Shown here one piece after another: positions 61,244 to 64,000 of a stretch of 64,000 nucleotides of DNA. Source of the DNA: Oceanimonas marisflavi (GTDB taxonomy: Bacteria > Pseudomonadota > Gammaproteobacteria > Enterobacterales > Aeromonadaceae); assembly GCF_003049725.1 (NCBI RefSeq), contig NZ_QAGM01000019.1, positions 1-64,000 on the forward strand, in the 5' to 3' direction. The stretch's first letter is position 1; each line of letters begins with the position of its first letter. Both the position numbers and the translations under genes were made by a program. The notes under the pieces were generated by a model that saw only the letters and a list, made by a program, of their open reading frames with translations, was not told where the DNA came from and ran no database searches.

Positions 61244-64000
61244 TTACGCCGCCTCCCCTGCAAAGCCGCGCAGGCCCACTACATGAACGTGTTCCTGGTT
61301 GCCGTGCACCTTGCGGATCAGCTTGTAGGTGGTGCCTTTTTCCGGGCTGATGTTTTCCGGGGCGGCTATCAGCAGCTGCATGTCCTGGCGCTCGCACAGC
61401 TCGAACAGGGTGGCAATGGAGCGGGCGTCAAGGCGCGCGGCCTCGTCGAGGAACAGCAGCCGGCAGGGCAGCACGTCGCGGCCACGCAGGTGGCGGGCTT
61501 CTTCTTCCCAGCTTTGCAGAACCATCAGCAGAATGGCCTGGCCGGTACCAATGGCCTCACCGGTAGAGAGGGCGCCGCTTTCGGCCCGCAGCCAGCCGTC
61601 GGCGCCGCGCTGCACTTCAATGTCCAGCTCCAGGTAGTTGCGATAATCCAGCAGCGCCTGGCCCAGCACCTGCGGGCTGCGATCGCCCCGCTCCAGCTCG
61701 GGGTTCAGGCGCTGATACAGCTTGCCCATGGCCTCGGAGAAGCTGAGCTCCTTGCTGCTGAACAGGTCCTGATGGCGGCCTTCGGGATCGCTTAACGCAT
61801 CCAGCAGGCGCTGATAGGTATCGCGAATGTTCACGTTCAGGCGCACGCCGGCCACCAGACCAAAGCGAATGTTCTGCAGGCCCTGGTTGAGCTGGCGAAT
61901 GCGGGTCTGCTCCCGACGAATAATGGTGTTGATCTTGGCGGCCACCTCCACGGAAGACAGCGACAGCTGGCCTTCGCGCAGGGTGAGCTCGTCGGCCAGG
62001 CGCGCCAGCTCCACTTCCATTTCCTCCAGTGCTTCCACCGGATCGTCGGCGCGGATTATGTCGTGGCGAATGCGCGCCTTGAGGTGGCGGAATACCAGAA
62101 TGTAGAACTGCACCTTTTGCAGGGTGTTGCGGTTGCCTTCGCTCAGGCGCAGGGCATCGCGCAGCTCTTCGTCGTGCTCCACCGCCACCCGCAGGGTGCC
62201 CAGGGCCTTGTCGGACATGGAGCGCAGCTCGTCGGCATCGAGGTAGGCCAGCTCCGGGCGCTTGAGCCGGCGCTCCACATCGTGATCCCGCGCCAGCCGC
62301 TCCACCTTCGACCAGTTGGCCTTGTGGGCCACCAGCGCCTTGCGGGCGGCAAAATAGCCCTGGCCGTCTTTGGACAGGCGCTGACTGAGGGAGTCTATTT
62401 CGCGCTTGGTCACCTGGCGCTGGGCCTCGGTCTGGCTGCGCTTGTTGCGGGTCTGCACCAGCTCGCTTTCCACCTCGCGCTTGGCGTCCCGGGCTTTTTG
62501 CTCCATGTCGTCGGCAAGCGCAATGCCCAGGGCCGCCAGCTCCTCTCGGAACTCACCCAGCGTGCGGTTGCGGGCATCGCGGCCGGTAACCAGGGCGGTA
62601 CGCGCCTGCAGGGCATCGCTTACCCGGCCGGCAAGCTGCTCGGCACGCAGGCCGGCCTTGCGGCGGGCTTCTTCCGCCTGGGCCAGCTTGGCCTTGAGGC
62701 TGTCGTTCATGGCGGAGCTCTGGCTCAGCAGCTGCTCGGCATCGGCATAGGCCAGGTGCGGCAGCCGTGCCACCAGCTGGTTCAGCGCATAGGTGCGGGC
62801 CCGGGCCTCGGCCAAATCGCTTTCAGCCTGCTCGGTGGCAGCCTTCAGCGCATCAAAGCCGGCGGGATCCTGGCGCAGCACCTGCACCTGCTCGGCCAGC
62901 CGGCCCAGGCGCTGGCCGTGGGCGGCCATAAAGTTGCGGGCCTCGGTGAGTTTGTCGGCATCGGCCCTGGCGCTTTGCAGCCGTTCGGCCACGCCATCGT
63001 CGGCAAGCAAAGACGCCAGCGGCAGCAGCTTGTGCAGCAGGCTTTGCTGCTCACGCAGGCTATCCACCTTGCTGGCCCACTGGCTGCGCTGCTCGGCAAG
63101 CACCGCCCGCTCCTGCTCAAGCTCACTTTGTTGCTCGGCCAGCTCCGCCAGCAATTCTTCCGGGCTGGGGGCAAAGGCCTGTTGCAGGCCGTCGCTGACA
63201 AAGTCGCTCAGCTGATGGTAGAGCCGGCTGTGTTTTTGCTGGGCAAAGGCGGCCTCGGCATAACGGGCGCTCTCAGCTTCAAGCTCGTCGCGCAGCTTTT
63301 CCACCTGGGCTTCCCGGGCGGCGCGGCCAAACAGCGGCACGGCAGGAAAACGGGAATAGCGCAGCTGGCGCTCGCCGTTTTGCACATACACGGCCCGTTC
63401 CAGCTCGGTGGCCTGCAGCAAGTCTTCATCAAAGGCGTCGGGGTTGCCCTGAATGAGGTACACGTCGGTTGGGCAGCTTTCCAGCGCCTGCAGTTTTTCC
63501 AGCGCGGCTTCGGGGTCCGCCACTACGATGGCGTTGCGGGCCGGGCCGTACAGTGCCTCATAGTAAGGGGCGTCTTCCACCGCAATGTCGTCATACACCT
63601 CGCACAGCAGGGTGCCGCCCAGGTGCTCGCACAAAGACACCAGCTCGGGAGAGGCATCGCTGCCGCCGCTCAGCACACGAATGTGCTGCTCCAGGCGCTG
63701 TTTGGCGGCCAGCGCCTGCTGCTTGGTCTGCTCGGCCTGATGCTCGTCGCGCAGGGCCTGCTGCATGGCGGTGGTGATTTCACTGCTGTCGGTGAGCGGC
63801 TTGTTCGCCAGCTCCCGCAACCGCTCCAGCGCCTGCTGGGCCTTGTGCCAGGCCGGGGCCTGAGCCTTCAATGCTTTAATGCGCGGCGCCAGCTGGCCTT
63901 CGGCGGACTGTAGCTGGCGCTGGGCCTCGGCACATTCGGCCAGTTGCTCTTCCGCCTCGGCCTTTTGCTCATCGAGCTCCGCCAGTTGCAGCTCAAGCTC
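61244..64000 (-). CDS. mukB: Chromosome partition protein MukB (C-terminal 918 residues)
   Basis: The frame is open from the window edge to the stop at 61244; the E. coli protein has 1486 residues, so about 570 are missing. The visible part has the second half of the coiled coil, the central hinge region (around LSGGSDASPELVSLCEHLGGTLLCEVYDD) and the C-terminal head with the signature ALSTGEAIGTGQA and the Walker B strand RLLFLDEAARLD. MukB with MukE and MukF loops DNA in place of SMC. mukB follows mukF and mukE in other genomes, so they should lie to the right. In E. coli, MatP excludes MukBEF from the terminus domain. Confidence 0.95.
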   Translation of the reverse strand, partial: ELELQLAELDEQKAEAEEQLAECAEAQRQLQSAEGQLAPRIKALKAQAPAWHKAQQALERLRELANKPLTDSSEITTAMQQALRDEHQAEQTKQQALAAKQRLEQHIRVLSGGSDASPELVSLCEHLGGTLLCEVYDDIAVEDAPYYEALYGPARNAIVVADPEAALEKLQALESCPTDVYLIQGNPDAFDEDLLQATELERAVYVQNGERQLRYSRFPAVPLFGRAAREAQVEKLRDELEAESARYAEAAFAQQKHSRLYHQLSDFVSDGLQQAFAPSPEELLAELAEQQSELEQERAVLAEQRSQWASKVDSLREQQSLLHKLLPLASLLADDGVAERLQSARADADKLTEARNFMAAHGQRLGRLAEQVQVLRQDPAGFDALKAATEQAESDLAEARARTYALNQLVARLPHLAYADAEQLLSQSSAMNDSLKAKLAQAEEARRKAGLRAEQLAGRVSDALQARTALVTGRDARNRTLGEFREELAALGIALADDMEQKARDAKREVESELVQTRNKRSQTEAQRQVTKREIDSLSQRLSKDGQGYFAARKALVAHKANWSKVERLARDHDVERRLKRPELAYLDADELRSMSDKALGTLRVAVEHDEELRDALRLSEGNRNTLQKVQFYILVFRHLKARIRHDIIRADDPVEALEEMEVELARLADELTLREGQLSLSSVEVAAKINTIIRREQTRIRQLNQGLQNIRFGLVAGVRLNVNIRDTYQRLLDALSDPEGRHQDLFSSKELSFSEAMGKLYQRLNPELERGDRSPQVLGQALLDYRNYLELDIEVQRGADGWLRAESGALSTGEAIGTGQAILLMVLQSWEEEARHLRGRDVLPCRLLFLDEAARLDARSIATLFELCERQDMQLLIAAPENISPEKGTTYKLIRKVHGNQEHVHVVGLRGFAGEAA

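Overview
The window is about 64 kb from the chromosome of a gammaproteobacterium. Gene content and order (rmf, fabA, lonH, uup, rlmKL, zapC, pyrD, pepN, prc, proQ, pqiABC, tus, mukB) and the protein sequences point to the Aeromonadaceae, probably the Oceanimonas/Oceanisphaera/Zobellella group. This assignment is inference, because no marker gene could be searched. The window lies in the replication terminus. It contains a recognisable dif site (1896-1923), a tus gene (38536-39429) and three copies of a Ter-like sequence (38.5, 45.8 and 46.4 kb), all oriented so that forks which have already passed dif would be stopped.

Region 1 (1-1043) is the end of an IS element, probably ISAs1-like, that has decapitated a membrane GGDEF protein. 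Region 2 (about 1.9-9.1 kb) is a complete filamentous phage (inovirus) integrated at dif. It carries a repressor-like gene, Rep, ssDNA-binding protein, small coat proteins, a terminator, a pIII-like adsorption protein, a pVI-like protein, Zot/pI, its own secretin (pIV-like) and an opposing regulator. The prophage is bounded by 52-bp direct repeats that contain the XerC arm of dif. Its flanks are gene-poor, and the right flank holds a deletion junction that joins the start of yggL to the tail of a secreted protein.

Region 3 (11-24 kb) has a thiamine-binding protein, a PhnD-like binding protein, a heme oxygenase/bacteriophytochrome-diguanylate cyclase pair, lonH, fabA (with FadR-like and FabR-like sites), rmf, uup, a glutaredoxin-like gene, rlmKL, four tandem initiator tRNA genes, zapC and pyrD. 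Region 4 (25-38 kb) has the giant NAD-glutamate dehydrogenase, pepN, prc, proQ, a free-methionine-sulfoxide reductase, an ABC exporter, yebG with a perfect LexA box, and a strong candidate for the SdsR small RNA.

Region 5 (38-53 kb) has tus, a Bcr/CflA transporter, aspC, pqiABC, a secreted histidine phosphatase between two Ter-like sites, blc, an MscS channel, a small outer-membrane barrel, several small proteins, an AT-rich NCS1 permease and yjdM. Region 6 (53-61 kb) is accessory. A TnpB-only IS200/IS605-type element sits in a papain-like peptidase gene that has lost its middle. After it comes an integrase-less run of integron cassettes (three attC sites plus one truncated) with two broken and two apparently intact genes. 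The window ends inside mukB.

The core genes serve fatty-acid synthesis, ribosome hibernation and modification, division and chromosome segregation. The mobile elements cluster around dif and in the cassette region.
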